From: Sphingomonadales bacterium UBA6171
GTDB taxonomy: Bacteria > Pseudomonadota > Alphaproteobacteria > Sphingomonadales > Sphingomonadaceae
Length of the DNA stretch: 48,202 bases
Direction of reading: 5' to 3'
Assembly: GCA_002422985.1 (NCBI GenBank)
Contig: DITZ01000103.1
Coordinates: 1,670 to 49,871, forward strand
Below are positions 1 through 8,149 of the stretch, in pieces. The position numbers and the translations under genes were made by a program. How positions within the stretch are numbered: position 1 is the stretch's first letter; each line of letters opens with the position of its first letter. Under the pieces are notes generated by a model. That model was not told where the DNA came from. It saw only the letters and a list, made by a program, of their open reading frames with translations, and searched no databases.

Positions 1-155
1 CGCTGGCCTTCGGCATAGATGGTATCGAAGGCGAGGCTGGATTTACCCGATCCGGACAGGCCGGTAATCACGATCAGCTTGTCGCGCGGCAGATCAATAT
101 CCACCGACTTCAGATTATGTTCGCGGGCCCCGCGGACGGAAATGTGGGTCAGCAT
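1..155 (-). CDS. uvrA: UvrA excinuclease ABC subunit A, N-terminal fragment
   Basis: The first 51 codons of uvrA are visible; the gene runs out of the window on the left. The protein starts MLTHISVRGAREHNLK and contains the Walker A loop GLSGSGKSS at about residues 32-40, followed by LAFDTIYAEGQ, which is near-invariant in UvrA. UvrA is the DNA-damage-sensing ABC ATPase of nucleotide excision repair and acts with UvrB and UvrC in the cytoplasm. The ATG at 155 is the family start. It is partial only because of the window edge; nothing suggests damage. Confidence 0.96.
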   Translation of the reverse strand, partial: MLTHISVRGAREHNLKSVDIDLPRDKLIVITGLSGSGKSSLAFDTIYAEGQ

Positions 156-260
156 GATGTGGCCCCGGTGCTGACCGGACGGAATCGACTCGACATGCGA
201 TTTGTTCTAGCTTCGTTCTTCCGGGCTGGGAAGGGCCGGCACAGCGATTGCGCCGGCAGA

Positions 261-476
261 TCATACCCGGATGTTGACGGCCGGACGGGTGGAGGAAGGC
301 TGGGGCGCCTTCTGCCAGTCGCACAGGCGCAGCGGCTGGGGCTGGGGCTGGGGCGTTGCCAACGCCCGGCAGCCGGGGCGGGGGGTGCCGGGCAGCGGCT
401 CGACCTGAGGCGCGGTGGCGGACGCCGGGGCGGCGGCGGCCAGGGCGAGCGTCAGGGCAAGTCTTTTGCGCGGCAT
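261..476 (-). CDS. Small exported proline-rich protein, function unknown
   Basis: A 71-residue ORF begins MPRKRLALTLALAAAAPASA, a convincing Sec signal peptide (basic start, hydrophobic core, Ala-x-Ala-like cleavage region near residue 20). The mature part is about 50 residues, proline- and glutamine-rich, with a PQPQPQP run and two cysteines. It lies between uvrA and the 783-2693 gene in the same direction. No family is recognised. In DNA this GC-rich a short ORF may be spurious; the signal peptide is the only positive evidence. Confidence 0.4.
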   Translation of the reverse strand: MPRKRLALTLALAAAAPASATAPQVEPLPGTPRPGCRALATPQPQPQPLRLCDWQKAPQPSSTRPAVNIRV

Positions 477-631
477 CCGGCAATTATGCCGCCTGACAGG
501 CCATCAGGTCAATCAGCGTTGCAGCGCGCTGCCGGCCGGTGACGCGGGTGCTTCGGCCAGCGTGAGGCTGACAGCCGCCAGCAGCAGCGTGCCGACAAGC
601 GGACGCAGCACCTGCTGGCGGCAAAAGGCGG

Positions 632-676
632 GCGGGATTCTGGCAGGCGGGATTCTGGCGGGCGGGATTCTGGCGG
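632..676. repeat. Three-copy 15-bp tandem repeat
   Basis: Three head-to-tail copies of a 15-base unit, gcgggattctggcgg (first copy with one change), occupy 632-646, 647-661 and 662-676. They lie in the stretch 477-782, where I see no convincing gene. A 77-codon minus-strand frame (513-746) reads the repeat as PARIP units before a hydrophobic segment, but it is too weak to call as a gene. Confidence 0.85.
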
Positions 677-782
677 GCATCGCGATCACTTTCGCTGGAA
701 CATTGCTGTTCCCCTCTGCCGGCCTGCTATGCCCTTCCGCCCGCATTGGATTGGACGGAATCGACCGAAATCGCCGTCAGGG

Positions 783-2693
783 TCAGCCCGGTATCTCCAG
801 CCGGCGCTGTTCATAGGTGAGCCGCCATTCGGCGAGATCGACCAGCATGACGGCGGCGGCGGCATTGCCGAGCGCCGCCGCGCGGGTGAGGGAGGTGCAG
901 CCGTCCAGCTGGATACGGACCTCTGCCAATGCCTTGGCGGTTTCGGCGGAACGCGCGGCGCTGCCGGCGAAATCGCCCTGCACGCGCAGGCCATAAGCGG
1001 CGCTGCCAAAGGCCGGGAGCGCGGCGGTCAGCACCGAGAAGATGATCGCGGTGGTGTGGGATTTTTCCATCAGCGCGGCATAGAAAAGAAAGCCGACGCA
1101 CAGCAGCACCGTCGTCAGGAAGCAGAGGGAGCCGAACTGGTGCAGCCGGTGGTTCACATGCTGCATCCGGTGCGCGTTTTTCTGGTGATAGCGGATTTCC
1201 GGGCCGATCTCCTGATCCTGCAACAGCGCCAGCAGCTCGGCGATGCGCGCTTGGTCGATGCGGCCGGATGGCAGGCCGAGCTGGCGCCAGATGGCGGTGG
1301 CATACCAGTCGATCCAGCGCAGCGAGCCGGTGCGGCTGGCGGCGCTGACATTGGGGGGCTGGGCGATGCCGAGCAGTTTCAGGCTGCGCATGGGGCGCAG
1401 CCGTTCGGCCAGCTGGCGGTAATCCAGCCAGCGCTGGTGCCAGGCCTCGCGGTGGCCGATGCGGGTGTTAAGCACGATCATGCCGATCAGCAGCAGCTCC
1501 ACGCCCACCAGCCCGATCTTGAAGGCGGGGGGCAGCAGCAGGCCGGAAAGCGCCAGCGCCACGGCAAGCGCCGAGAAGGCGAAGTTGATGACATGGCCGG
1601 AGCGGAAATATTGCGCGAAACGCGATGCCAGATTGTCGGCGAAGGCATAGGCGCCTTCCAGCATGTCGCGCGGGCGCGGCTCGATATGATCGCCGATGGC
1701 GGCATCAAACGGCGTCCACCACTGGCGGGTGGACTGGCGGTAGGGCTCTTTCTTCCAGCCGTTCTTCGGGAATTTGTCCACCCCCGTCGCCCACAGCAGC
1801 AGCGGATATTCGATGCGGTGGACGATGAGCTTTTCCTCCTCGTCCAGAAAGGTGGCGAGCGCGCGCTGTTCGGCCGGGTCGGCCGGCGGCAGCAGCCGGC
1901 CCGCGAGCACCTGTTCCAGCCCCTCCAGATCAAAGGGTCGCGATGGCGGCTCGATGGCGGAGTGCCAGGACCCGCCGGCCGGCCCGTCGCCCGGCCACAG
2001 GATGCGGATCGGCTGTTCGGGCACGATCGGGATGTGGATGACGGGCTTGCCCTGCGCCAGCGCCGTGGCCACCGTATCGCCCGTGCCGCCGCGCCCGCCA
2101 CTGCCCTGCCCGTTCCACACGGCAATCAGCATGTCGGCCACCGCCAGAATCGCGGCACCGGCCAGCGTATAGGCGGTTTCCTCCTGCGCGCGGGTGCCGG
2201 GCAGCTCCAGGATGGTGCCGGCCGACGCCAGCAGCGCCTGAAACTGGGTGCGCGATTCGTCGGTGGGGAAATCGCCCTCATAGACGCTGCGCTCGAACGG
2301 CGTGGCGACATCCAGCCGGAAGCCGGCATCCAGCGCGGCGGCGGCGGCCAGCCGGTCTGCCCCTTCGGCGAGCGCGGAAACAAGGCGGATGTCGGGGCTG
2401 CTCGTCTGGAACCAGTCCGGCCCGATCGCCTGCAACTGGCTGGCGGCGATGGCGACGGCGGCCATCACCTCTCCCAGCCGGGAGGCGACGAGCGCGGAGG
2501 AAAGCGGGTCGAGCCGGTTCAGCCGGTGGCCGGTGATGCCCATGATGAGCATGAAGGGCGGTTTGGGCGGGCGATGCGCGCTGCTGGCCGGGGCATCGGC
2601 AGGCGTTGGAGATTCAAGCTGTTGCAGCACGGCGTCACCCCGGTTCAGGATGGCCTTTCCATGGGCGGAAAGCGGCCGGCATGGCAAGCCCAT
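783..2693 (-). CDS. SLOG-like ligand-sensing domain fused to 2TM (SLATT-like) membrane effector
   Basis: The soluble N-terminal half starts MLIMGITGHRLNRL and contains LVSALAEGADRLAAAAAL and then FERSVYEGDF. This matches the SLOG superfamily (YpsA/DprA/LOG-like Rossmann fold), which binds nucleotide-derived ligands. A second half carries two hydrophobic pairs: one from FAFSALAVALALSGLLL to VELLLIGMIVLN, the other from FLTTVLLCVGFLFYAAL to IIFSVLTAALPAFG, joined by polar helical stretches. Such SLOG plus 2TM (SLATT) combinations are predicted conflict systems in which ligand binding opens a membrane pore. The gene stands alone, divergent from trcR. The start is uncertain: ATG 2693 gives 636 residues, while GTG 2630 or the ATGs directly before MGITGHR are alternatives; none has a strong ribosome site. 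The family call is from motifs only. Confidence 0.65.
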   Translation of the reverse strand: MGLPCRPLSAHGKAILNRGDAVLQQLESPTPADAPASSAHRPPKPPFMLIMGITGHRLNRLDPLSSALVASRLGEVMAAVAIAASQLQAIGPDWFQTSSPDIRLVSALAEGADRLAAAAALDAGFRLDVATPFERSVYEGDFPTDESRTQFQALLASAGTILELPGTRAQEETAYTLAGAAILAVADMLIAVWNGQGSGGRGGTGDTVATALAQGKPVIHIPIVPEQPIRILWPGDGPAGGSWHSAIEPPSRPFDLEGLEQVLAGRLLPPADPAEQRALATFLDEEEKLIVHRIEYPLLLWATGVDKFPKNGWKKEPYRQSTRQWWTPFDAAIGDHIEPRPRDMLEGAYAFADNLASRFAQYFRSGHVINFAFSALAVALALSGLLLPPAFKIGLVGVELLLIGMIVLNTRIGHREAWHQRWLDYRQLAERLRPMRSLKLLGIAQPPNVSAASRTGSLRWIDWYATAIWRQLGLPSGRIDQARIAELLALLQDQEIGPEIRYHQKNAHRMQHVNHRLHQFGSLCFLTTVLLCVGFLFYAALMEKSHTTAIIFSVLTAALPAFGSAAYGLRVQGDFAGSAARSAETAKALAEVRIQLDGCTSLTRAAALGNAAAAVMLVDLAEWRLTYEQRRLEIPG

Positions 2694-2823
2694 GCAATGA
2701 TGTGCGGGCCACAAATCAGACGGCGCTTGCGCGATGCCCGCGGATTGCCTACCCTGCGGGTCTGACGGCCGCCCCGCGAGGGGTGGCCATTTTATTTTCA
2801 GCTTCCGATTGGGAGAACCAAAG

Positions 2824-3534
2824 ATGGCCAACGCACCCCGCAGCACCGCACCGCAGCCGCAACCGCTGATGCCGCACGCGACCGCCACCTGGCTGGTGGG
2901 CAATACGGCGCTGACCTTCGCGCAGATCGCGGCCTTCTGCCAGATTCATGTGCTGGAAGTGCAGGCCATCGCCGATGAAACGGCGGCCACCAAGCTGACC
3001 CCGCGCGATCCGCTGCGCGCCGGTGATCTGACGCAGGCTGAAATCGACAGGGGCCAGGCCGATCCCGCCTATCGGCTGAAGATCATCGCCGGGCCGACGC
3101 CGGTGCGCCGCACTTCCGGTCCGCGCTATACGCCGCTGGCCAAGCGGCAGGACAAGCCGGACGGCATCGCCTGGATCATCCGCAACCATCCGGAAATCAC
3201 CGACGGGCAGATTTCGCGGCTGATCGGCACCACGAAAACCACCATCGCCGCCATCCGCAATCGCGAGCATTGGAACATCGCCAACATCACGCCGAAGGAT
3301 CCGGTGACGCTGGGCCTCTGTTCGCAGCGCGAACTGGATGCGCTGGTGGCCGCCGCCGCCAAAAAGGCCGGCATCGTGGCCGTGGATGATGGCCGGCTGG
3401 GCAGTGACCGGGAGGCGATGCTGGCCGAGCTGCGCGCCGAACGCGAAGCCGCCGCCCAGGCGCCGGTTGAAGCGCCGGTGGAGCATACCGCGGAAACCCT
3501 GTTCAAGACGCCCGGCGCCAGCCCGGCCAGATGA
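2824..3534 (+). CDS. trcR: TrcR-type transcriptional cell-cycle regulator (DUF1013)
   Basis: A 236-residue protein matching the alphaproteobacterial DUF1013 family: LMPHATATWLVGNTALTF near the start, then GPRYTPLAKRQDKPDGIAW, ISRLIGTTKTTIAAIRNR (the predicted helix-turn-helix) and ITPKDPVTLGLC. In Caulobacter, TrcR associates with RNA polymerase and affects cell-cycle transcription, so a cytoplasmic DNA/RNAP-associated role is expected. ATG 2824 follows a purine-rich gggagaaccaaag; a longer frame from 2734 is only upstream read-through. The C-terminal 40 residues are acidic/Ala-rich and less conserved. The stop overlaps the next start (ATGA at 3531), so the two genes are probably co-translated. 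Confidence 0.9.
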   Translation: MANAPRSTAPQPQPLMPHATATWLVGNTALTFAQIAAFCQIHVLEVQAIADETAATKLTPRDPLRAGDLTQAEIDRGQADPAYRLKIIAGPTPVRRTSGPRYTPLAKRQDKPDGIAWIIRNHPEITDGQISRLIGTTKTTIAAIRNREHWNIANITPKDPVTLGLCSQRELDALVAAAAKKAGIVAVDDGRLGSDREAMLAELRAEREAAAQAPVEAPVEHTAETLFKTPGASPAR

Positions 3535-4592
3535 TGGCCGCCGCGCCCGTTCAGCCGATGGAGGAGCGCGGGCTGATCTATCCGCACGGCAGCGTCGTGC
3601 CCGATATGGGCGGGATGCTGGAATTATGGCCCGGCATCTTCTGGGTGCGGATGCCGCTGCCTTTTGCGCTCAACCACATCAATCTGTGGGTGCTGGATGG
3701 CGGCGACCATTGGGTAATCGTGGACAGTGGCGTCGCCATTGCCGCCATCAGGGATCATTGGCGCGCGCTGTTTGCCGGGCCGCTGGCAGGCAAACCGGTG
3801 GGCCGGGTGATCATCACCCATTATCATCCGGATCATATCGGCCTCGCCGGCTGGCTGGCGCACACATGGGGCGTGGTGCCGGAAATGACGCGCGGCGAAT
3901 GGCTGATGGCGCGGATGCTGACGCTGGATAACGCCGATCATCCGCCGGCGGAGTCGGTCGATTTCTACGCCCGGCATGGCTGGCCGGAGGCGGCCGTTTC
4001 CCGGATGCGCGCCAGCAGCGGCGGCAGGTTTGCTGCCGGCGTGCACCGGCTGCCGATCGGCTATCGGCGGCTGCGCGACGGCGACTGCACACAGATCGGC
4101 GGGCGGGAATGGCGTATCGTCACCGGCTCCGGCCACAGCCCGGAACATGCCTGCCTGTTGTGCGAAGCCGACGGCCTGCTGATCTCGGGCGACCAGGTGC
4201 TGCCGCGAATCACCTCCAACATCTCTGTCTATCCCGGTGAGCCGGAAGCCGATCCGCTGGGGGAATGGCTGGACAGTATCGCGCGATTCCGGCTGCTGGA
4301 TGCCGGGTTGCGGGTGTTTCCGGCGCATGGCCAGCCGTTTGAACGGCTGCATGTGCGGCTGGACCAGCTGGAGGCGGACCATAGGGCCAAGCTGGAGGCG
4401 CTGGAGGCGGCCTGTGCCACGCCGCTGACGGCCTATGAAAGCTTCTCCATCATGTTTCGCCGGCCGATCGGCGCGGATGAAATCCAGATGGCGACCGGCG
4501 AGGCGCTGGCGCATCTGCACTGGCTGGAGCGGCGCGGACAGGTGGTGGCGGTGATGGACGGCGCCTGGCAGCGGTTTGCGCGGGTGGGGTGA
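3531..4592 (+). CDS. Metallo-beta-lactamase-fold hydrolase
   Basis: A 353-residue MBL-fold protein. The metal motif HYHPDH (HxHxDH) is at about residues 99-104, the later His ligand is in GSGHSPEHACL, the bridging Asp is in LLISGDQVLP, and a final His is in FPAHGQPF. A C-terminal segment of about 80 residues (AYESFSIMFRRPIGADEIQM onward) looks like the winged-helix tail seen in LACTB2-like members. The substrate cannot be told; glyoxalase II, endoribonuclease or thioesterase activities occur in such proteins. It overlaps trcR by four bases and is followed by a dense terminator region. Confidence 0.88.
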   Translation: MMAAAPVQPMEERGLIYPHGSVVPDMGGMLELWPGIFWVRMPLPFALNHINLWVLDGGDHWVIVDSGVAIAAIRDHWRALFAGPLAGKPVGRVIITHYHPDHIGLAGWLAHTWGVVPEMTRGEWLMARMLTLDNADHPPAESVDFYARHGWPEAAVSRMRASSGGRFAAGVHRLPIGYRRLRDGDCTQIGGREWRIVTGSGHSPEHACLLCEADGLLISGDQVLPRITSNISVYPGEPEADPLGEWLDSIARFRLLDAGLRVFPAHGQPFERLHVRLDQLEADHRAKLEALEAACATPLTAYESFSIMFRRPIGADEIQMATGEALAHLHWLERRGQVVAVMDGAWQRFARVG

Positions 4593-4620
4593 TATTGGGG
4601 AGTGGGGCAGCAACGCCCCG

Positions 4621-4641
4621 CCTGCGGCGCGAAGCCGCAGG
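4621..4641 (+). terminator. Hairpin just after the MBL-fold gene
   Basis: Perfect 8-bp arms cctgcggc / gccgcagg at 4621-4628 and 4634-4641 enclose a 5-base loop, 29 bases after the MBL gene stop. No T-run follows, so it is a weak or processing hairpin rather than a classical terminator. Between here and 4794 I see no gene. Confidence 0.4.
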
Positions 4642-4794
4642 AGCGGTTCATGGCGGCAGTTTCCGGTCGCCCTATTGAATATTTTGCCGTTTCGCACCAG
4701 ATATGCAGCAGAGGCGGCTTTATCCCCCTTTTGCCGTCTCTTGTGAGGCTGCCGGCTGTTAGCGCGGCTGGCGGACTCCCTCCCTGAACCCTGG

Positions 4795-4890
4795 CCGCTG
4801 CGCCCATAGGCGCAGCGGCTTTTTTCTGTTGCGCGCTGCGCCCATAGGCGCAGCGGCTTTTTTCTTGTTCGCGCAGCGCGCATAGGCGCA
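4795..4890 (+). terminator. Three tandem copies of an intrinsic-terminator-like hairpin
   Basis: Copy one pairs ccgctgcgcc (4795-4804) with ggcgcagcgg (4809-4818) across the loop cata and is followed by six T. Copy two (4834-4855) has the same stem and loop and again six T. Copy three (about 4871-4896) has two changes in its left arm and lacks the T-run. The T-runs lie on the plus strand, so the first two should stop trcR/MBL transcripts before they enter the convergent SPOR gene. The copies are spaced by about 40 bases and look like tandem duplications. Confidence 0.8.
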
Positions 4891-4899
4891 GCGGCTATT

Positions 4900-5946
4900 C
4901 TATCCTTTGGTCACAAAGCAGGGGCGGCCGGCGGCGGCGAGTTCGGCGCAGAGATTGCGGGCAGCGTCGCGTTCGGTGAAGGCGCCGACTTGTAGCGTCA
5001 CGAGTCGGCCGCGCTGCACATAGTTGGGCTTCTGCCCCTTCAGCAGCCCGGCCGATTGCGCCACCAGCGTGGCCCATGCGGTGCGGGCGGCCTGCTCGCT
5101 GGCATAGGCACCAAGCTGGACGCGCCAGGCCGCCGCGGCGGGCGTTGGTTCGGCCTTTTCTGCCCTGACGGATTTTTCGGTTTTCACGGCCTTTTCCGGC
5201 GCTTTGTCAGCCGGCCTGTCTGCAACGCGCACGGGCCTGTCCGCAACGCGCACGGGCTTGTCCGCCTCTGGCGCGGCACTGTCGGATTCGGCGGATTCCT
5301 CGCCGCTGTCCTCGGTCGCACCAGCGGTGACGACCGGTTCCGGCGCGCGGCCGCCGGGCGAGATCAGCTCCACGGGCACCGGCTCTCCGGCGGCCAGCGC
5401 GGCGGCGGCGGCTTCGGCGCGGGCGCGTTCGGATGGCGACAACAGGGTTGCCATGCGCGCGGCCTGCTGGTCTGCCTGCTGCATGCTGCCCTCGCGGGCG
5501 CGCAGCATATAGGCATAGCCCAGCACCGGATTTCTGGCCGCGCCATCGCCGTTGAAGGTGGCGATGCCCATCACGAAGCTGGCGCGCAGATCGCCCTTGT
5601 CGGCCGCAGACCGCAAATAGGTCATCGCCTCGGTGCGGCGGCCTTCCTGAAACAGGGTGATGCCAAGGTTGGCGGTGGCGGCGACATGGCCCTTTTCGCT
5701 GGCGCGGCGATAATATTCCAGCGCCGTCTGGTTGTTCTGCGGCACGCCGCGGCCAAGGCGATAGGCCTGGCCCATGTTGAACATCGCGTCCGCATCGCCG
5801 CGCGCGGCCGGCGTCTGCCATTCAGCGATAGCCCCCGCCCAGTCGCCGGCGCGCCATTTCTGCACACCGGCGGGTACATTGGCCGCCGCTGCCGCTGCCA
5901 CTAACAGAAACGCGGGCAACAGCGCCCAGCGCAATACTATATTCAC
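4900..5946 (-). CDS. Sel1-repeat and SPOR-domain envelope protein
   Basis: A 348-residue exported protein. A signal peptide (MNIVLRWALLPAFLLVAAAA) is followed by Sel1-type TPR-like repeats at about residues 40-140 (for example DADAMFNMGQAYRLGRGVPQ and VAATANLGITLFQEGR). A low-complexity linker comes next, with two copies of KPVRVADRPVRVADRP-type sequence and Lys/Glu runs. The C-terminal SPOR domain, about residues 272-345, begins WRVQLGAYASEQAARTAW and ends LCAELAAAGRPCFV. SPOR domains bind denuded peptidoglycan at division sites, so a periplasmic or cell-wall role is likely. The start is GTG 5946, overlapping the pyrC' stop by four bases; it is last in the DUF3089-ruvX-pyrB-pyrC' operon. Confidence 0.9.
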   Translation of the reverse strand: MNIVLRWALLPAFLLVAAAAAANVPAGVQKWRAGDWAGAIAEWQTPAARGDADAMFNMGQAYRLGRGVPQNNQTALEYYRRASEKGHVAATANLGITLFQEGRRTEAMTYLRSAADKGDLRASFVMGIATFNGDGAARNPVLGYAYMLRAREGSMQQADQQAARMATLLSPSERARAEAAAAALAAGEPVPVELISPGGRAPEPVVTAGATEDSGEESAESDSAAPEADKPVRVADRPVRVADRPADKAPEKAVKTEKSVRAEKAEPTPAAAAWRVQLGAYASEQAARTAWATLVAQSAGLLKGQKPNYVQRGRLVTLQVGAFTERDAARNLCAELAAAGRPCFVTKG

Positions 5947-7172
5947 CCGAACACGACCTCCCCGCCTTTCAGCAGCATATCAATCCGGCCCATCACCGGC
6001 AGCCCGTCGAACGGCGTGTTGCCGCCCTTTCCGGGCAGTTGGCCGGAATCGATGCGCCAGGGGGCGTCCGGCCGGAACAAAAGCAGGTCGGCCGGCTTGC
6101 CCGGCGCAAGGCTGCCCGCCTCCAGCCCGAAGCGGCGCGCGGGTGCCAGCGACAGCAGTTCCAGCAGCCGGTGCATCGGCAACAGCCCGTCATGCACCAG
6201 CGTCAAAGACAGGGCGAGCAGCGTCGCGGCCCCGGCCGCGCCCGGCTCGGCATCGGCAAAGGGCTGGCGCTTTTCTTCGGCCGTGCGCGGATCGTGCCGG
6301 CTGGCGATGATGGTGATGGTGCCATCGGCCAGCCCGTCGCGCACCGCCAGCCGATCGGATTCGGCGCGCAGCGGCGGAGAGAGGCGGGCAAAGCTGCGAT
6401 AGCCGCTGACTGCGGTTTCGTTCAGCATGAAGGCTTCGGGCGTGGTGCCGGCGCTGACATCCTGCCCCTGTGCCTGCGCCGCCCGGATCAGGGCGATGGC
6501 CTCGGCCGTGGTGATGCAGGCGAAGTGGATGGCCGCGCCGGCCTCCTGGGCGAGGCGCAGGTCGCGGGCGACCTGCATCGCCTCTGCAATGGCGGGGGCG
6601 GCCGCAAGCCCAAGGCGGGTGGCATAGTCGCCCTCGGTCGCCACGGCACCGGCGGTCAGCCCCGGATCCTCGGCGTGCGCCACCGTCACCAGCCCCAACC
6701 CGGCGGCGTAGCGCAGCAGGCGCAGCATGACGGCGGCGTCGGCAATGGCGGCGCGGCCGGTGGCAACGCCGACCGCGCCGGCTTCCTGCAACAGGCCGAT
6801 TTCGGCCATGCGACGGCCCTTCAGCCCCTGGGTGGCGGCGGCCAGCGGCCGCACCCACAGCGTTGGCTTGCCCAGCCGCTCGGCCCGTTCGACGAGCGCC
6901 GGTTCATCGAGCGGCGGCGACTGATCGGGCATCAGGATGGCATGGGTGATGCCGCCGGCGGCGCAGGCTTCCACATCGGCGCGGAACGGCCCGCAATCGA
7001 CAAGGCCGGGGGCCAGCATGCGGCCATTGGCATCGATGATGCGGGCGCCTTCGGGGGCGGCGAGATTCGGGCCGATGGCGGAAACGGTGCGATCTTCCAC
7101 CAGCAGATCCGCGGGCGTCACGCCGCTGGCGGGTTCCACGATCCGGGCGTTGCGAAACAGGATGGCGGTCAT
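5943..7172 (-). CDS. pyrC': Dihydroorotase-like PyrC' (probably non-catalytic ATCase partner)
   Basis: A 409-residue amidohydrolase of the long dihydroorotase type. Active enzymes have a metal-binding HxH after GLVD; here the site reads APGLVDCGPFRADVE with no histidines. The later site expected as DHAPH reads SRHDPRTAEEK. A His in TVAHAEDPG is retained. Loss of the HxH indicates a dead enzyme. Family knowledge: in Pseudomonas and others an inactive PyrC' binds and stabilises PyrB, while a separate pyrC supplies the activity. ATG 7172 overlaps the pyrB stop (ATGA), which fits a stoichiometric partner; an ATG at 7184 is possible but would run deeper into pyrB. Confidence 0.9.
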   Translation of the reverse strand: MTAILFRNARIVEPASGVTPADLLVEDRTVSAIGPNLAAPEGARIIDANGRMLAPGLVDCGPFRADVEACAAGGITHAILMPDQSPPLDEPALVERAERLGKPTLWVRPLAAATQGLKGRRMAEIGLLQEAGAVGVATGRAAIADAAVMLRLLRYAAGLGLVTVAHAEDPGLTAGAVATEGDYATRLGLAAAPAIAEAMQVARDLRLAQEAGAAIHFACITTAEAIALIRAAQAQGQDVSAGTTPEAFMLNETAVSGYRSFARLSPPLRAESDRLAVRDGLADGTITIIASRHDPRTAEEKRQPFADAEPGAAGAATLLALSLTLVHDGLLPMHRLLELLSLAPARRFGLEAGSLAPGKPADLLLFRPDAPWRIDSGQLPGKGGNTPFDGLPVMGRIDMLLKGGEVVFG

Positions 7173-8140
7173 GCCGCGCCCCATTCGCCGCGCCGGGTGC
7201 GGGTGAGGATGTCGAGACAGGCCATGCGCACGGCGACGCCCATCTCCACCTGCTCGCTGATGGCGGAGCGGTGGATGTCGTCGGCCACGTCCGACGCGAT
7301 TTCAACGCCCCGGTTCATCGGGCCGGGGTGCAGCACCAGCACATCGGGGCCGGCGGCCTCCAGCCGGGCGCGGGTGAGGCCGAAATGGCGAAAATATTCG
7401 CGGGTGGAGGGCACATAGGCCCCGTCCATCCGTTCCAGCTGAAGCCGCAGCATCATCACCACATCGGCCCCTTCCAGCCCGGCGTCCATGCGGTGGAAGG
7501 GGGTGACACCCAGACATTCGATGTTGGCCGGCATCAGCGTGGGCGGGGCAACGGCGCGCACTTCGGCGCCAAGCGCCGTCAGCAGGTGGAAGTTGGAGCG
7601 GGCGACCCGGCTGTGCAGGATGTCGCCGCAGATGGCGACGCGCAGGCCGGCGATGCGGCCCTTGCGGCGGCGGATGGTGAGCGCATCGAGCAGCGCCTGG
7701 GTGGGGTGTTCGTGCCGGCCATCGCCGGCGTTCAGCACCGGGCAGCCGACCTTTTCCGCAATCAGCGCAACCGCGCCGGAGCTTTCGTGGCGGATGACGA
7801 TCACATCGGGGCGCATGGCGTTCAGCGTCAGCGCCGTATCCAGCAGCGTCTCGCCCTTTTTCAGCGAGCTGGAGCCGGCCATCAGGTTCACCACATCGGC
7901 TCCCAGCCGCTTGCCGGCGATTTCAAAGCTCAGCAGCGTGCGGGTCGAGCTTTCGAAAAAGGCGTTGATCTGCGTCAGGCCGGCCAGCCGGTCGTCATGC
8001 TTGCGCGGCTGCCGCCCGGCTTCGGCCCAGCGGTCCGCCTCGTCCAGCAGATAGCGGATTTCGTGCGGTTGCAGCCCTTCGATAGCCAACAGGTGCGGAT
8101 GCGGGAAAGGGTGCACGCCGGCGGGGAGGGTCTCGGCCAT
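7169..8140 (-). CDS. pyrB: Aspartate carbamoyltransferase catalytic subunit
   Basis: A 323-residue ATCase, which condenses carbamoyl phosphate with L-aspartate in the first committed step of pyrimidine synthesis. The carbamoyl-phosphate motif FFESSTRTLLSFE is at about residues 62-74, SSLKKGETLLDT at about 91-102, HPTQALLD at about 144-151, and the aspartate-loop/late motif LVLHPGPMNRGVEI is near residue 270. Length is normal. It sits nine bases after ruvX and overlaps pyrC' by four bases, consistent with a PyrB-PyrC' complex. Confidence 0.97.
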   Translation of the reverse strand: MAETLPAGVHPFPHPHLLAIEGLQPHEIRYLLDEADRWAEAGRQPRKHDDRLAGLTQINAFFESSTRTLLSFEIAGKRLGADVVNLMAGSSSLKKGETLLDTALTLNAMRPDVIVIRHESSGAVALIAEKVGCPVLNAGDGRHEHPTQALLDALTIRRRKGRIAGLRVAICGDILHSRVARSNFHLLTALGAEVRAVAPPTLMPANIECLGVTPFHRMDAGLEGADVVMMLRLQLERMDGAYVPSTREYFRHFGLTRARLEAAGPDVLVLHPGPMNRGVEIASDVADDIHRSAISEQVEMGVAVRMACLDILTRTRRGEWGAA

Positions 8141-8149
8141 GCCGCTGCC

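Noticed and set aside
513..746. 77-codon minus-strand frame with PARIP repeats and one hydrophobic segment
   Set aside because: Built on the 15-bp tandem repeat, no ribosome site, no recognisable family; listed only as a repeat.
729..2765. 678-codon plus-strand frame, Gln/His/Gly-rich
   Set aside because: It is exactly antisense to the SLOG/2TM gene, has compositional character of a GC-rich shadow and no domain.
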